From the NCBI RefSeq assembly GCF_009725235.1, contig NZ_WJFC01000041.1, positions 13,544 to 77,543 on the forward strand: a DNA stretch of 64,000 nt, written 5' to 3'. Of the stretch, positions 36,396 to 45,800 are shown piece after piece; within the stretch, counting starts at the first letter, position 1, and each line of letters begins with the position of its first letter. The notes under the pieces were generated by a model, which made no database searches, was not told the origin of the DNA, and saw only the letters and a list, made by a program, of their open reading frames with translations. A program made the translations under genes and the position numbers. The DNA comes from Scytonema sp. UIC 10036. Its GTDB lineage: Bacteria > Cyanobacteriota > Cyanobacteriia > Cyanobacteriales > Nostocaceae.

Positions 36396-37067
36396 CGGTA
36401 ATCTTGTCGCGGAAGGGAGTTAGAAAAATCTTAATTGATAAAACCTATTTGATTTGGCATTTAACACATTCGCGGAATTCCCAACCCGCCATGCGGTGGG
36501 GTAGTTAATGTTGAGTAAAAATTCTGGGTATTCTATTTTATTTTTGAAATATGCATGGGGTAGGCATTGTCTAGCAAAGTTGGATCTGATGGGCTGTCTT
36601 CCCTACCTATTCAAAATTTTCATAAACAATTTAGGATACCTATATAGTATAAAGATTTTATGAAAGAAGCGCTAAATTATACGAGATACTACCACACTGA
36701 TGTTACTATTTCTCGTGTATCTACCAAGTGTGGTCAAAAAACTGAATTGTTAAATAATTTAAATTAAGCTCTATTTATAGTTAATTTCCCCATAGCGTTC
36801 TGCCTTTAGGCAGTAGCGCAGCTATAGCAAAACTTTACGGAGCAAACCCGAACCTCAGGTATCTTTAAAATAGACCGTTGTGTAGATTAACAACTATGTA
36901 CTGAGTAGTATTGTAGATAAGGAATACCGTGCTAATACCATTCCGTACCGCAGTTCTTGAAGTTCATAAATGAATTAACAAACACTAATTCATAGTAAGG
37001 GTGACTCTGTAATGAATCAAGCGGAACATGAATTTTTTGTAGTACACACAGAATTGACTCATAAATA
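36396..37067. other. Gene-free stretch upstream of a glycosyltransferase
   Basis: No supported gene. It contains two small palindromes (CCAACCCGCCATGCGGTGGGG around 36480 and TCTGCCTTTAGGCAGTAGCG around 36800). An 18-codon frame at 37011-37066 (M-N-Q-A-E-H-E-F-F-V) ends two bases before the ATG of the glycosyltransferase and may be a leader peptide, or chance. Confidence 0.4.
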
Positions 37068-38396
37068 ATGCATATTCTGATTTACTCCTACAACTACTAT
37101 CCAGAACCCATTGGAATAGCTCCATTGATGACCGAACTGGCAGAAGGGCTTGTCAAGCAAGGTCATCAAGTCAGGGTTATTACGGGTATGCCCAATTACC
37201 CACAGAGAGAAATCTATCCGGGTTATCGTGGAAAGTGGTACGTAACAGAACAGAAAAATGGTGTCACTATCCAGCGTTCCTACTTACGTATTAAATCCAA
37301 ACCAAATTTGCTGGATAGACTGTTACTAGAATTGAGTTTTGTGTTTACAAGCATACCGCAAGCGTTAAACGGCTGGCGACCCGATGTAATTCTTCTGACA
37401 GTACCTCCGTTATTGGTATCATTACCCGCTAGCCTACTGAGTTGGCTGTATAACTGTCCGGTGGTACTGAACGTACAAGATATTCTTCCAGAGGCGGCTG
37501 TACGCGTTGGGCTGTTGAAAAACAAGTTGATGATTCGCGCTTTAGAAGCTTTAGAGAAGTTTGCATACAGACGCGCCCATACCATTAGTGTCATTGCTCA
37601 TGGCTTTTTAGAGAATTTAGTCAGTAAGGGAGTTCCTATCCAAAAAATAGTTTGTATCCCCAATTGGGTGAACGTCAACTTCGTCCGCCCTCTACCAAAA
37701 GAGAAGAACTATTTTCGGGCTGAACATCAGCTTGAAGGAAAATTTGTGGTGATGTACTCGGGCAATATTGCACTGACGCAAGGTTTGGAAACAGTCATCG
37801 AAGCAGCAATTTCTTTGCGCCACATTCCAGAAATTGTCTTTGCGATCGCGGGTGAATCAAAAGCCCTCCAGTGGCTGCAAAAATACTGTTTGGCATCTCA
37901 GGCTACTAATGTTTTACTTGTACCGTTACAGCCCAGGGAAAAACTGCCAGAAATGTTAGCCGCCGCCGATGTTGGGTTAGTCGTGCAAAAGAGCAATGTC
38001 ATTTCTTTCAATATGCCTTCTAAAATTCCACTCTTACTAGCTTCCGGTCGCCCGATATTGGCGAGCGTTCCAGCTACAGGTACAGCAGCGCGATCGGTAA
38101 CCGAAAGTGGTGGAGGTATAGTTGTCGCTCCAGAGTCACCAGATGCTTTAGCCAAAGCGGTGCTATACCTGTATAACAATCCTAACGTGGCTACTCAACT
38201 TGGGAATAAAGGCAGACAGTTTGCTATTGAGCATTATTCTTTTGAGCAAGCTTTAAGAAATTATGAAGTCCTGTTTTCTAGAGTCATTGCAAGCCAAGAA
38301 AAGAATTTCAGTATTTTGCCCGCAGTAAATGCCGATGAATCTGCCAATCCAGACTTCCTGGAGCGACGTGACAGAAACATCGGAATCCCCCGTTAA
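37068..38396 (+). CDS. Glycosyltransferase family 4 (WbuB-like)
   Basis: A 442-aa GT-B enzyme. The N-terminus has I-L-I-Y-S-Y-N-Y-Y-P-E-P-I-G-I-A-P; the middle, N-V-Q-D-I-L-P-E-A-A; the C-terminal Rossmann half has V-V-M-Y-S-G-N-I and the donor motif E-M-L-A-A-A-D-V-G-L near residue 300, then S-K-I-P-L-L-L-A-S-G-R-P-I. The pattern resembles WbuB/WcaI fucosyl or N-acetyl-fucosamine transferases of polysaccharide clusters; donor and acceptor are not known. It is alone here, which suggests a detached exopolysaccharide gene. Confidence 0.88.
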   Translation: MHILIYSYNYYPEPIGIAPLMTELAEGLVKQGHQVRVITGMPNYPQREIYPGYRGKWYVTEQKNGVTIQRSYLRIKSKPNLLDRLLLELSFVFTSIPQALNGWRPDVILLTVPPLLVSLPASLLSWLYNCPVVLNVQDILPEAAVRVGLLKNKLMIRALEALEKFAYRRAHTISVIAHGFLENLVSKGVPIQKIVCIPNWVNVNFVRPLPKEKNYFRAEHQLEGKFVVMYSGNIALTQGLETVIEAAISLRHIPEIVFAIAGESKALQWLQKYCLASQATNVLLVPLQPREKLPEMLAAADVGLVVQKSNVISFNMPSKIPLLLASGRPILASVPATGTAARSVTESGGGIVVAPESPDALAKAVLYLYNNPNVATQLGNKGRQFAIEHYSFEQALRNYEVLFSRVIASQEKNFSILPAVNADESANPDFLERRDRNIGIPR

Positions 38397-38416
38397 AAAT
38401 TTTAAAGAGTACACCC

Positions 38417-38959
38417 TCATTGAGGATGTTGAACGATTTGCTTTTGATATTCTTGCTCGCTCATAATATCTAGGGTGCTTTCGAGTCTGTCTAGAAAGAC
38501 TATACCATCTAGATGATCGAACTCGTGTTGAAAAATTCGAGCTACAAAATCTGTGAGTTCTGCTTTGTGAAGTTTGCCATTTCTATCCAGATACTCTACT
38601 TCAATTGCTTGATATCTAGGAACTAAACCGCGAATTCCCGGAACGCACAAACAACCTTCCCAACCTTTCACAACCTCGGTGGAATGTGCAATAATTTTGG
38701 GATTTATCATAGCAGTTGGTTCCATTTCTGGAGCATTTGGATATCTGGGATTGGGACGAGAAGCAACAACAAATAAACGTAAGGATTCTGCAACTTGGGG
38801 TGCAGCAATTCCTACACCATTCGCTTTAGCAACTGTTGCTATTAAACCATCTATCAGTTTTTGAATGCGATCGTCATGGATATTTTCAATTGCTGAAGCT
38901 TTTTGACGTAGTATGCGATCGCCTAATTGAATAATTGGAAGCGTTTCTATTTCAGACAT
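38417..38959 (-). CDS. def: Peptide deformylase
   Basis: A 180-aa enzyme removing formyl from nascent methionine. Motif 1 is G-V-G-I-A-A-P-Q-V (near residue 48), motif 2 E-G-C-L-C-V-P-G-I-R-G (near 102; its cysteine is a metal ligand), motif 3 Q-H-E-F-D-H-L-D-G (near 144; two His ligands and the catalytic Glu). All three are intact. It is convergent with the glycosyltransferase gene. Confidence 0.96.
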   Translation of the reverse strand: MSEIETLPIIQLGDRILRQKASAIENIHDDRIQKLIDGLIATVAKANGVGIAAPQVAESLRLFVVASRPNPRYPNAPEMEPTAMINPKIIAHSTEVVKGWEGCLCVPGIRGLVPRYQAIEVEYLDRNGKLHKAELTDFVARIFQHEFDHLDGIVFLDRLESTLDIMSEQEYQKQIVQHPQ

Positions 38960-39002
38960 AGGAAATAGGGGTTAGGGGTCAGGGGTTAGGGAAAAGAGAT
39001 GA

Positions 39003-40280
39003 TTAACTATAACGACGAACTGGTAATGGTGCGGGACGAACTCCTATTTGAGTGGTTTGTCCATCCCGTTGTACTTGTAGTTGTATTGTTTCTCCGATCT
39101 TGCTCCCTTCCACTATTTTTTGGACGTCTTCTATTTTTGTAACAGGTTGGTTGTTAATACCTTGAATAATATCACCTTGTCTTAAACCTGCGGAGGCGGC
39201 GGGAGAACGGGGAACAATATCAACTAACAGAACTCCCTTGCTAGCAGTAATATTAACCTCAGCGCTGGAGTTGATTTTGTCTCTAAGTTCTGGTGTTAAG
39301 GTTACCATCTGAATACCCAAATAAGGATGGTCTACTTTTCCCTTAGAAATTAATTCTTGAGCTATTCGCCGCGCCGTGTTGATGGGAATGGCAAATCCTA
39401 ACCCTTGAGCACCTCGAATAATAGCAGTGTTCATCCCAATGACTTCACCGCGAACATTTAATAATGGTCCCCCAGAGTTACCCGGATTAATAGCAGCATC
39501 GGTTTGAATGTAATCCACTCGCTTATCGGTAGCGCCAATATCACTACTAGAACGTCCTGTAGCACTGAGAATTCCCGAAGTTACAGTGTTGTCCAATCCC
39601 AAAGGATTACCAATAGCAATCACCGCTTCTCCCGGTTGCAAGTTTTCTGAGTTACCAAGAGGGACTGTAGGTAATTTACCAGCATCTATTTTAATAACCG
39701 CCACATCCGTTACCGGATCTTCACCCAGTACGCGTCCTTCAAATTCACGACCATCCTTTAATTTAACGGTGACGCGATCGGCTCCATTAACCACGTGGGA
39801 ATTGGTGAGAATTTGCCCTGCGGAGTTAATAATAAATCCAGAACCACTTCCCTGTTCGACCCTTTGTCTTGGTTCTGATGGTCTTATATCCCCAAAAAAC
39901 CTTCGGAAAAATGGATCGTCAAATTCTTCTGGTAACTGCTGCGAAATTGTCCTAGCTGCATTAATACGAACCACAGCTGGTCCTACTTTTTTGACCACTC
40001 CCACTACAAAGTTTGGATCGTCAGACCCCGAAAATATTGGTGCGACAACTGGGCTAGTTGTTTCATTATTGCTTTGGGCTGTGTTTTCACTTTGAGTTTG
40101 TGACTCCGCATTAGGCTTTTGTGCCTCAAGAGTTACAGCTGGTATCGAACAACCCCCAAGAGATGCCACTGCCATACTACATAATAGCATAAATACAATT
40201 TTAGTGGTTGAGGAAAGTTGAGGCGAAAAACGTTGCTTGTCGCCGTATTTGGGTTGAAATTCATGGTCTGGTGTCTTCAT
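39003..40280 (-). CDS. HtrA/HhoA-family serine protease with PDZ domain
   Basis: A ~425-aa Deg-type protease. The N-terminus has a signal with lipobox-like L-G-G-C-S. The trypsin-like domain carries the triad in N-S-H-V-V (His), D-V-A-V-I-K-I (Asp) and N-P-G-N-S-G-G-P-L (Ser), and the PDZ domain has the carboxylate loop region Y-L-G-I-Q and G-L-R-Q-G-D-I-I near residue 365. Such periplasmic/thylakoid proteases remove damaged proteins, e.g. during photosystem II repair. Start: ATG 40280 (M-K-T-P-D-H), with AGGAGA upstream; the ATG at 40319 lies in a TGGTCAT repeat. Confidence 0.93.
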   Translation of the reverse strand: MKTPDHEFQPKYGDKQRFSPQLSSTTKIVFMLLCSMAVASLGGCSIPAVTLEAQKPNAESQTQSENTAQSNNETTSPVVAPIFSGSDDPNFVVGVVKKVGPAVVRINAARTISQQLPEEFDDPFFRRFFGDIRPSEPRQRVEQGSGSGFIINSAGQILTNSHVVNGADRVTVKLKDGREFEGRVLGEDPVTDVAVIKIDAGKLPTVPLGNSENLQPGEAVIAIGNPLGLDNTVTSGILSATGRSSSDIGATDKRVDYIQTDAAINPGNSGGPLLNVRGEVIGMNTAIIRGAQGLGFAIPINTARRIAQELISKGKVDHPYLGIQMVTLTPELRDKINSSAEVNITASKGVLLVDIVPRSPAASAGLRQGDIIQGINNQPVTKIEDVQKIVEGSKIGETIQLQVQRDGQTTQIGVRPAPLPVRRYS

Positions 40281-40297
40281 CTGTTGTTGTTTTCTCC

Positions 40298-40345
40298 TGA
40301 GAAATTGGTCATTGGTCACTGGTCATTGGTCATTGGTCACTGGTC
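40298..40345. repeat. STRR heptamer array (ATTGGTC)
   Basis: Six degenerate ATTGGTC/ACTGGTC units in the promoter gap between the divergent HtrA and dnaA genes. Confidence 0.8.
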
Positions 40346-40404
40346 AAATTTGTAAGTTGCTTATATCTTCATTATTGTGACGATCGCACCCGTATTGGTG
40401 GTAA

Positions 40405-41769
40405 ATGATGGAAATGCCCATAGACAGTCTGTGGAATCAGGTACTGGAACGCTTGCAAATAGAGCTATCCCGTCCCACGTTTGAAACCTGGATTAAAACT
40501 GCCAGTGCAGAGCAATTTGAAAATAATTGCTTGGTGATTCGCACTCCCAACCCATTTGCTCGCAATTGGTTACAAAAATATTACATAAAAACCATTGCTA
40601 ATGTAGTACAAGATATTCTAGGTTATCGCGTAGATATATATATAACGGTTGGTCAAGGGGAAGAAGTTCCCAATTTTGAAGACACGGAGGGTTCTTGGGA
40701 AATACCAACTCAAGCTCCAAAGTCAGAAACAGTCACCAGACGAACCAAAACAGCAGAATTAAATCCAAAGTACGTCTTTTCGCGATTTGTTGTTGGTGCT
40801 AACAATCGGATGGCGCATGCGGCTTCCCTTGCGGTTGCTGAATCTCCGGGGAGAGAATTTAACCCCTTATTTTTATGTGGAGGGGTAGGCTTGGGGAAAA
40901 CGCACCTCATGCAAGCGATCGGACACTATCGATTGGAGATTCATCCCGATTCCAGCATATTTTATGTATCTACGGAACAATTTACAAACGATCTCATCAC
41001 TGCTATCCGTAAAGATAGTATGCAAAGTTTTCGCGAGCATTATCGTGCTGCGGATGTGCTTTTAGTGGATGACATTCAGTTTATTGAAGGGAAAGAGTAT
41101 ACCCAAGAAGAGTTTTTCCACACCTTTAATACTTTACATGAAGCAGGCAAACAAGTTGTCTTGGCATCCGATCGCCCTCCCAACCAAATTCCTCGCTTGC
41201 AAGAACGGTTGTGTTCCCGATTCTCCATGGGATTGATAGCTGACATTCAACCTCCTGACTTAGAAACGCGGATGGCGATTTTACAAAAAAAAGCTGAATA
41301 TGAAAATATTCGCCTCCCAAGAGATGTTATTGAATATATTGCCTCACACTATACTTCTAACATTCGAGAATTAGAAGGAGCATTAATTCGTGCATTGGCG
41401 TATATTTCTATTTGGGGCTTGCCCATGACAGTAGAAAGTATTACTCCCGTTTTAGAGCCACCAACTGAGAAGGTAGAATCGACACCAGATATTATCTTAT
41501 CAGTTATTGCGGATACTTTTGATGTATCAATAGAAGACTTGAAAGGAAATTCCCGACGGCGAGAAATTAGCTGGGCGCGTCAGATTGGGATGTATCTCAT
41601 GCGCCAACATACCGATTTGAGTTTGCCGAGAATAGGAGAAGAGTTTGGCGGTAAAGATCATACAACAGTCATGTATAGCTGTGAAAAAATTACTCAACTT
41701 AAGGAAACCGACCAAAATTTGGTGCAAACTCTACGTCAATTGAGCGATCGCTTGCGTGGTTCAAAATGA
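40405..41769 (+). CDS. dnaA: Chromosomal replication initiator DnaA
   Basis: A 454-aa AAA+ initiator. Domain I is residues 1-90 ([12 protein letters not shown]). Domain III has Walker [10 protein letters not shown] near residue 152 and Walker [10 protein letters not shown] near 215. Domain IV, the DnaA-box binder, ends with G-G-K-D-H-T-T-V near 418. It starts M-M-E-M; ATG 40405 is taken (ATG 40408 and 40414 also possible). A run of DnaA boxes follows within 330 bp, then dnaN, the usual Nostocales arrangement. Confidence 0.97.
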   Translation: MMEMPIDSLWNQVLERLQIELSRPTFETWIKTASAEQFENNCLVIRTPNPFARNWLQKYYIKTIANVVQDILGYRVDIYITVGQGEEVPNFEDTEGSWEIPTQAPKSETVTRRTKTAELNPKYVFSRFVVGANNRMAHAASLAVAESPGREFNPLFLCGGVGLGKTHLMQAIGHYRLEIHPDSSIFYVSTEQFTNDLITAIRKDSMQSFREHYRAADVLLVDDIQFIEGKEYTQEEFFHTFNTLHEAGKQVVLASDRPPNQIPRLQERLCSRFSMGLIADIQPPDLETRMAILQKKAEYENIRLPRDVIEYIASHYTSNIRELEGALIRALAYISIWGLPMTVESITPVLEPPTEKVESTPDIILSVIADTFDVSIEDLKGNSRRREISWARQIGMYLMRQHTDLSLPRIGEEFGGKDHTTVMYSCEKITQLKETDQNLVQTLRQLSDRLRGSK

Positions 41770-41797
41770 AAATTCCGGTAGATAAATTTTTGTAAAT

Positions 41798-41852
41798 CAC
41801 GCAAAGTCGCAAAGTCGCAAAACTTTTCTTGGCGACTTTGCGACTTTGCGTG
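41798..41852. terminator. Perfect 21-bp hairpin after dnaA
   Basis: The arm CACGCAAAGTCGCAAAGTCG plus C (41798-41818) is the exact reverse complement of 41832-41852, with a 13-nt loop. It has no T-run, so rho-independent termination is uncertain; it could be a palindromic repeat, as related CGCAAAGGCGC units occur at 34767, 47293 and 63308. Confidence 0.6.
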
Positions 41853-41897
41853 AGATATTAAATGTTAAGTAAAGTATAAAAATTCTTTAAGCTAATA

Positions 41898-42090
41898 TTA
41901 GCTTGTGGAAAGTTTATTATTTTTTGTGGAAAACTAACACGAAATCTGTGGAAAACTTCACACCTTCGGTGGAAAACTTCATTTTAAGTATAACTACCCT
42001 GTGGAAAAACCCCCCATCTTTTCCACAAGTTATCCACAGCCTATCTTTCACAAACAAACATTTGAGGTAAGTTTTCCACATTTTCCACAG
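41898..42090. other. oriC: Replication origin (oriC) with DnaA-box cluster
   Basis: About nine DnaA-box-like sites in 190 bp: TGTGGAAAG at 41903, TGTGGAAAA at 41924, 41946 and 42000, GGTGGAAAA at 41968, TTTTCCACA at 42018 and 42071, TTATCCACA at 42029, TTTTCCACA at 42080. Most are the relaxed TTTTCCACA form; TTATCCACA is the consensus. AT-rich stretches lie on both sides. The location between dnaA and dnaN supports the call. Confidence 0.88.
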
Positions 42091-42274
42091 GAAACACGAC
42101 AACTGCTTAATAGCTCTATCTTTAGTAGTACTTTCATAGTCGTATTTCCTTTTATGTAACGCTTTCTGAATCCAAGCATCCAAAATCTAAAATGTTAGAC
42201 TTTTTGCTTTCTCCCACTCCTCACATTTGCAACAAGGGTGTTACCATATCCAACACACTTGCATTCTTTCGACC

Positions 42275-43441
42275 ATGAAACTAGTTTGTACCCAAAGCGA
42301 TCTCAGTACTAACCTCTCACTCACAAATCGCGCTGTACCTTCCCGTCCGACTCATCCGGTACTGGCTAACGTGCTTCTACAAGCAGATGCGGAAACCAAC
42401 CAAGTTAGCCTCACAGCTTTTGACCTCAATTTGGGTATCCGTACCAGTTTCAAAGCTGAGGTATTGCAGGGGGGAGCAATTGCAATTCCTGCTAAGTTGT
42501 TGAATGATATTACTGCTCGTCTTCCAGAAGGAGAAATCACTTTAGAAGAAGAGTCAGCTGCTAAAGGAGATAACATCAGTGGCGAAGGCTTAATTGTATC
42601 CCTAACGCCAAAAAGCGGGCGTTATGAAGTACGAGCAATGGGAGCAGAAGATTTTCCAGAACTACCTGCGATCGAAAATGACACATCGATTCAGATTACT
42701 GCTAGTGCATTAATTGACGGATTGAAGGGTTCTTTGTTTGCAACAAGTAGTGATGAAACCAAACAAGTACTCACCGGAGTTCATCTCACAGTTCAACAAG
42801 ACTCCCTCGAATTTGCTGCTACCGACGGACATCGTTTAGCTGTAGTACAAACTACAAATGACAGTACGGAGACAAGTAGTGAAACCAACCTTGAGGTAAC
42901 ACTACCAGCTAGAGCTTTGCGAGAACTCGAACGGATGCTAGCTCATAGTGCTTCGTCCGATGAAGCGATCGTTATGTCGCTGGATCAAGGACAGGTTATT
43001 TTTGAATGGCAAAATCAACGGTTGACTAGCCGGACTTTGGAAGGACAGTATCCATCTTACCGTCAGCTGATTCCCCGACAATTTGAGCGCGAGCTAACTT
43101 TAGATAGAAAACAATTTCTGAGTACTTTAGAGCGAATTGCGGTGTTGGCAGACCAGAAGAATAATATAGTTAAAGTTAGTATAGACAGTGAAGCGCAAGA
43201 AATCACTTTATCTTGTGAAGCGCAAGATGTGGGGAGTGGTAGAGAGTCCTTACCAGCACAGATATTGGGAGAGGAAATAGACATTGCTTTTAATATTAAG
43301 TATCTGATGGAAGGTTTAAAAGCATTGCCTTCTACGGAAATTCAAATGCAACTGAACTCAAATCTGACTCCAGTGATTTTTACACCTATCAGTGGTGTGA
43401 AGATGACTTATTTAGCTATGCCAGTTCAGATTAGGAATTAA
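42275..43441 (+). CDS. dnaN: DNA polymerase III sliding clamp, beta subunit
   Basis: A 388-aa clamp with the three-domain architecture: M-K-L-V-C-T-Q-S-D-L at the start, S-L-T-N-R-A-V-P-S-R-P-T-H-P-V-L-A-N near residue 10, T-D-G-H-R-L-A near 185, and the C-terminal hydrophobic pocket end L-A-M-P-V-Q-I-R. It loads as a dimer on DNA and holds polymerase III. ATG 42275 is the standard start; an upstream extension to 42227 is unlikely. A MITE sits at its 3' end. Confidence 0.97.
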   Translation: MKLVCTQSDLSTNLSLTNRAVPSRPTHPVLANVLLQADAETNQVSLTAFDLNLGIRTSFKAEVLQGGAIAIPAKLLNDITARLPEGEITLEEESAAKGDNISGEGLIVSLTPKSGRYEVRAMGAEDFPELPAIENDTSIQITASALIDGLKGSLFATSSDETKQVLTGVHLTVQQDSLEFAATDGHRLAVVQTTNDSTETSSETNLEVTLPARALRELERMLAHSASSDEAIVMSLDQGQVIFEWQNQRLTSRTLEGQYPSYRQLIPRQFERELTLDRKQFLSTLERIAVLADQKNNIVKVSIDSEAQEITLSCEAQDVGSGRESLPAQILGEEIDIAFNIKYLMEGLKALPSTEIQMQLNSNLTPVIFTPISGVKMTYLAMPVQIRN

Positions 43442-43447
43442 GTATAA

Positions 43448-43569
43448 CAATCCTATTTGATTTATAAAATATATGTAGTAGTAGGGTGGGCATTGCCCAC
43501 CAAGTCTATTGTGTGGCATAGCCCTCCTACCTACAGTACCTAAGATTGTTTATAAATGATATAGGATTG
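43448..43569. repeat. MITE-like element (CAATCCTAT ends) after dnaN
   Basis: Imperfect terminal inverted repeats, CAATCCTATTTGATTTATAA at 43448 and its complement at 43549-43569 (TTTATAAATGATATAGGATTG), flank a core containing GGGTGGGCATTGCCCACC, itself a palindrome. About 122 bp, no coding capacity. Confidence 0.65.
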
Positions 43570-43673
43570 CTATAGTGGGGAAGTGTTAATTACAGGATAT
43601 TCAGCCACGGTTTAATTCTTGTTGCAAGTCATCAAAGTTATTTAGCAACACTAGAGGAAAAGTGAGATTGAAT

Positions 43674-43923
43674 ATGGGTAAAACTTTGAGAGAAAAAATC
43701 AAGCAATTACCATTGGAGCAACAAAAAGAGATTAAAGAGCGTTCAGCCGAACTGATAGCAGAGGAAATGATACGACAACAACGTAAGACTTGCACTCAAA
43801 CTTACTCAAGAGCAGCTCGCAGAACGACTTCAAATTGATCGAGGGAATGTTTCTCGACTAGAACAACGTACTGATTTAATGCTCTCAACTTTACAAAAAT
43901 ACGTTTTTAGAGGTCATTTATAA
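43674..43923 (+). pseudogene. HigA-like (XRE helix-turn-helix) antitoxin, frameshifted
   Basis: Reads M-G-K-T-L-R-E-K-I, then E-I-K-E-R-S-A-E-L-I-A-E-E-M; near 43784 the frame shifts and a helix-turn-helix continues in another frame as L-T-Q-E-Q-L-A-E-R-L-Q-I-D-R-G-N-V-S-R-L-E-Q-R-T-D. The final codons and stop (F-R-G-H-L-stop) come from the neighbouring MITE (43909). The expected C-terminal A-M-G-G tail is missing. A typical antitoxin of this kind has ~100 residues; this one is dead by two lesions. Confidence 0.8.
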
Positions 43924-44060
43924 AGTCAATCTTAAATCGCAAATATCAGATATTACGTAGGTTGGGTTGAGGAACGAAACCCAACATTGAATCGAATTGT
44001 TAGATTTCGTCGCTCAATCCCACCCACGATGTCTTAATGTTTACTTTATAAATGAGATCT
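43909..44060. mobile_element. MITE, 152 bp, TA-flanked (copy A)
   Basis: Ends AGAGGTCATTTATAAAG and, inverted, ACTTTATAAATGAGATCT; interior is the GTTGGGTTTCG palindrome. TA at both ends suggests the Tc1/mariner-IS630 type. A sibling lies at 44124-44259. Confidence 0.75.
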
Positions 44061-44123
44061 TAAAGAGGATTAATGTATCTACTAGGTTATAAGTTATTTT
44101 TATCTGCTTCTCTTAAAGATTTT

Positions 44124-44259
44124 AGAGGTCATTTATAAAGGAAATCTTAAATGGCTAAATGTATTGTGTAGAAAGAAACCCAACATATAATGAAATTGTT
44201 GGGTTTCGTTCCTCAACCCAACCTACAGTGTCTTAATGTTTACTTTATAAATCATCTCT
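44124..44259. mobile_element. MITE, 136 bp (copy B)
   Basis: Same ends as copy A (AGAGGTCATTTATAAAG, inverted ACTTTATAAAT) and similar core. Its right end contains the stop codon of the carotenoid oxygenase fragment. Confidence 0.75.
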
Positions 44260-44925
44260 TAGTAGTTCATCTTCAGGAGTTTGCTGAATAAAATGTGGGT
44301 AAACTACATCATCAAAAATTTTTTGGAGCTTTGCACTTCCTTTTCGCACTAAAACATCACAATCTAATTTTAAAGAATCTTCTCTTCTTTTTTTTCTGTC
44401 AGTAGTTTCTGAATTATGAGATTTTTTAATTTCTGGTAACCAAGTCGAATGAATGGTCAATCTTAAGTGAAGGTTTTGATGACTCAGACGATATATAGGT
44501 TTACCATTAAAATCATTGGCATCAAATATCCAAAACTCACCCTTGGGCTTATCATCAGATAAAACAACGCAAATAATATATCCATGTGTTGATTTATCTT
44601 TTCCTTCTGGGAGAGGTTGAGAACTTGGTATGAATTGCGGGGAACAAGCTAAATAACCATTTGGAAAATGAAAAGATTCAACAATCTTCATGAACTCTGT
44701 ATCTAAACGTAGCAATGTGGAGGGTTTGTTCTGAGTTGGTAATTTTTCATGTGGTATTGTTCGATAATTACTTTCTTTATAAGCATCGTAAATACGCTCA
44801 GGTATGAGTTCCCAAGAAAATCCCCATGACATCCAGTAAATATTTTTTATTTTTGTCTCTGTTTCACTCTGACGATCGCGACATAATTCGCGGTGAGTAT
44901 AGACAGATAACGACCATGTACAATC
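44245..44925 (-). pseudogene. Carotenoid oxygenase family, C-terminal fragment
   Basis: The minus frame from about 44925 to 44245 reads C-T-W-S-L-S-V-Y-T-H-R-E-L, I-K-N-I-Y-W-M-S-W-G-F-S-W-E-L-I-P-E-R, then C-S-P-Q-F-I-P, G-Y-I-I-C-V-V-L-S-D-D, F-W-I-F-D-A-N-D, T-I-H-S-T-W-L-P. This is the C-terminal third of carotenoid cleavage dioxygenase-family (RPE65-like) proteins; T-I-H-S-T-W-L-P carries the last iron-binding His. Proteins of this type have 500-700 residues, so about two thirds is missing. The final stop TAA comes from MITE copy B. An in-frame ATG at 44832 gives a 195-aa orphan, but no function is likely. Confidence 0.85.
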
Positions 44926-45085
44926 GCGATCGCTTCTTCAACTGTCATTGATTTTGGTAGCAGCACTCTGTTTACTACTGTATCTTCACATCATTAACTT
45001 TATTTACGTAAATTTACTAAGAAGAGCCGACTTTTTCCGACCTTTTGCGCTTACAGAAAGAAAAGTTTATTGGCTGGTACATGAT

Positions 45086-45349
45086 TTAATCATCGAAGCA
45101 TACGCCTAAATCAACATTCAAAGCTTTTTCTACTTTGCGAATTACTTCTTCTGTTGCTGATGCCCTCATATCCTCTGCCTCTAACTGATACCAGTAGGAA
45201 CGACTTAACCCGCATTCACGACAGATTTGAGTCAGTGGACGCCCGTCAAGCTCCCTTGCAAGTCGTATTTTTTCTCCTAGACCTGGAAATTCCCTAACGT
45301 ACTCTACAACTCGCTTAATTTTCACACTTGCTCGCAACCAAATCTCCAA
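45086..45349 (-). CDS. XRE-like helix-turn-helix protein, toxin-antitoxin type
   Basis: An 87-aa regulator from a TTG. It reads L-E-I-W-L-R-A-S-V-K-I-K-R-V-V-E-Y, G-L-G-E-K-I-R-L-A-R-E, then the helix-turn-helix L-T-Q-I-C-R-E-C-G-L-S-R-S-Y-W-Y-Q-L-E-A and ends V-D-L-G-V-C-F-D-D, a familiar cyanobacterial form. It is divergent from the DUF5674 gene at 45450, with about 100 bp between them, so it may control that pair. Longer frames start at TTG 45409, less likely. Confidence 0.7.
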   Translation of the reverse strand: MEIWLRASVKIKRVVEYVREFPGLGEKIRLARELDGRPLTQICRECGLSRSYWYQLEAEDMRASATEEVIRKVEKALNVDLGVCFDD

Positions 45350-45449
45350 TTTCCATTTTAATGTAACCTGTCCACAGACGCTTGAAAAATGTATGCAGAC
45401 AGTTGACAATAAAAATGATAAAATTTAAGCTATTATACGGGGCAAGGAG

Positions 45450-45800
45450 TTGATACTTATAATTAAGGAGCGAGCAACTTTTGAACAAGTTGAGCAAATG
45501 CTGCAAACCTTAAGGATTTATATAAAGGTGGCGGTAGATATTGAACGCGGTATTTTGGTTGGAGGAGGTCGGCAACACGCGGATTGCGAAGCGGAACTGC
45601 TTCTTGATGGAAGTCGGCAACAAGATATTTGGGGTGCTGATTGGACTCCGTTTAACCAATCAATAGATTATGAATCAATTATTAATATTCGACCCAGCAA
45701 AAATAATCGTTCGATGATTATTCAAGACCCAGATATTCGAGAGCGAGTTAAACAAATTACTCAAGATTTGATAGGTGGTTATGAAATCAAATACAAGTGA
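45450..45800 (+). CDS. DUF5674 family protein
   Basis: A 116-aa protein reading M-I-L-I-I-K-E-R-A-T-F-E-Q-V, I-K-V-A-V-D-I-E-R-G-I-L-V-G-G-G-R-Q-H-A-D-C-E-A, D-I-W-G-A-D-W and N-I-R-P-S-K-N-N-R-S-M, all matching DUF5674. Function unknown. The only start in frame is TTG 45450, directly at an AAGGAG; spacing is too short for a standard ribosome site. It overlaps the next gene by 20 bp and is divergent from the helix-turn-helix gene, forming a small set. Confidence 0.85.
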   Translation: MILIIKERATFEQVEQMLQTLRIYIKVAVDIERGILVGGGRQHADCEAELLLDGSRQQDIWGADWTPFNQSIDYESIINIRPSKNNRSMIIQDPDIRERVKQITQDLIGGYEIKYK

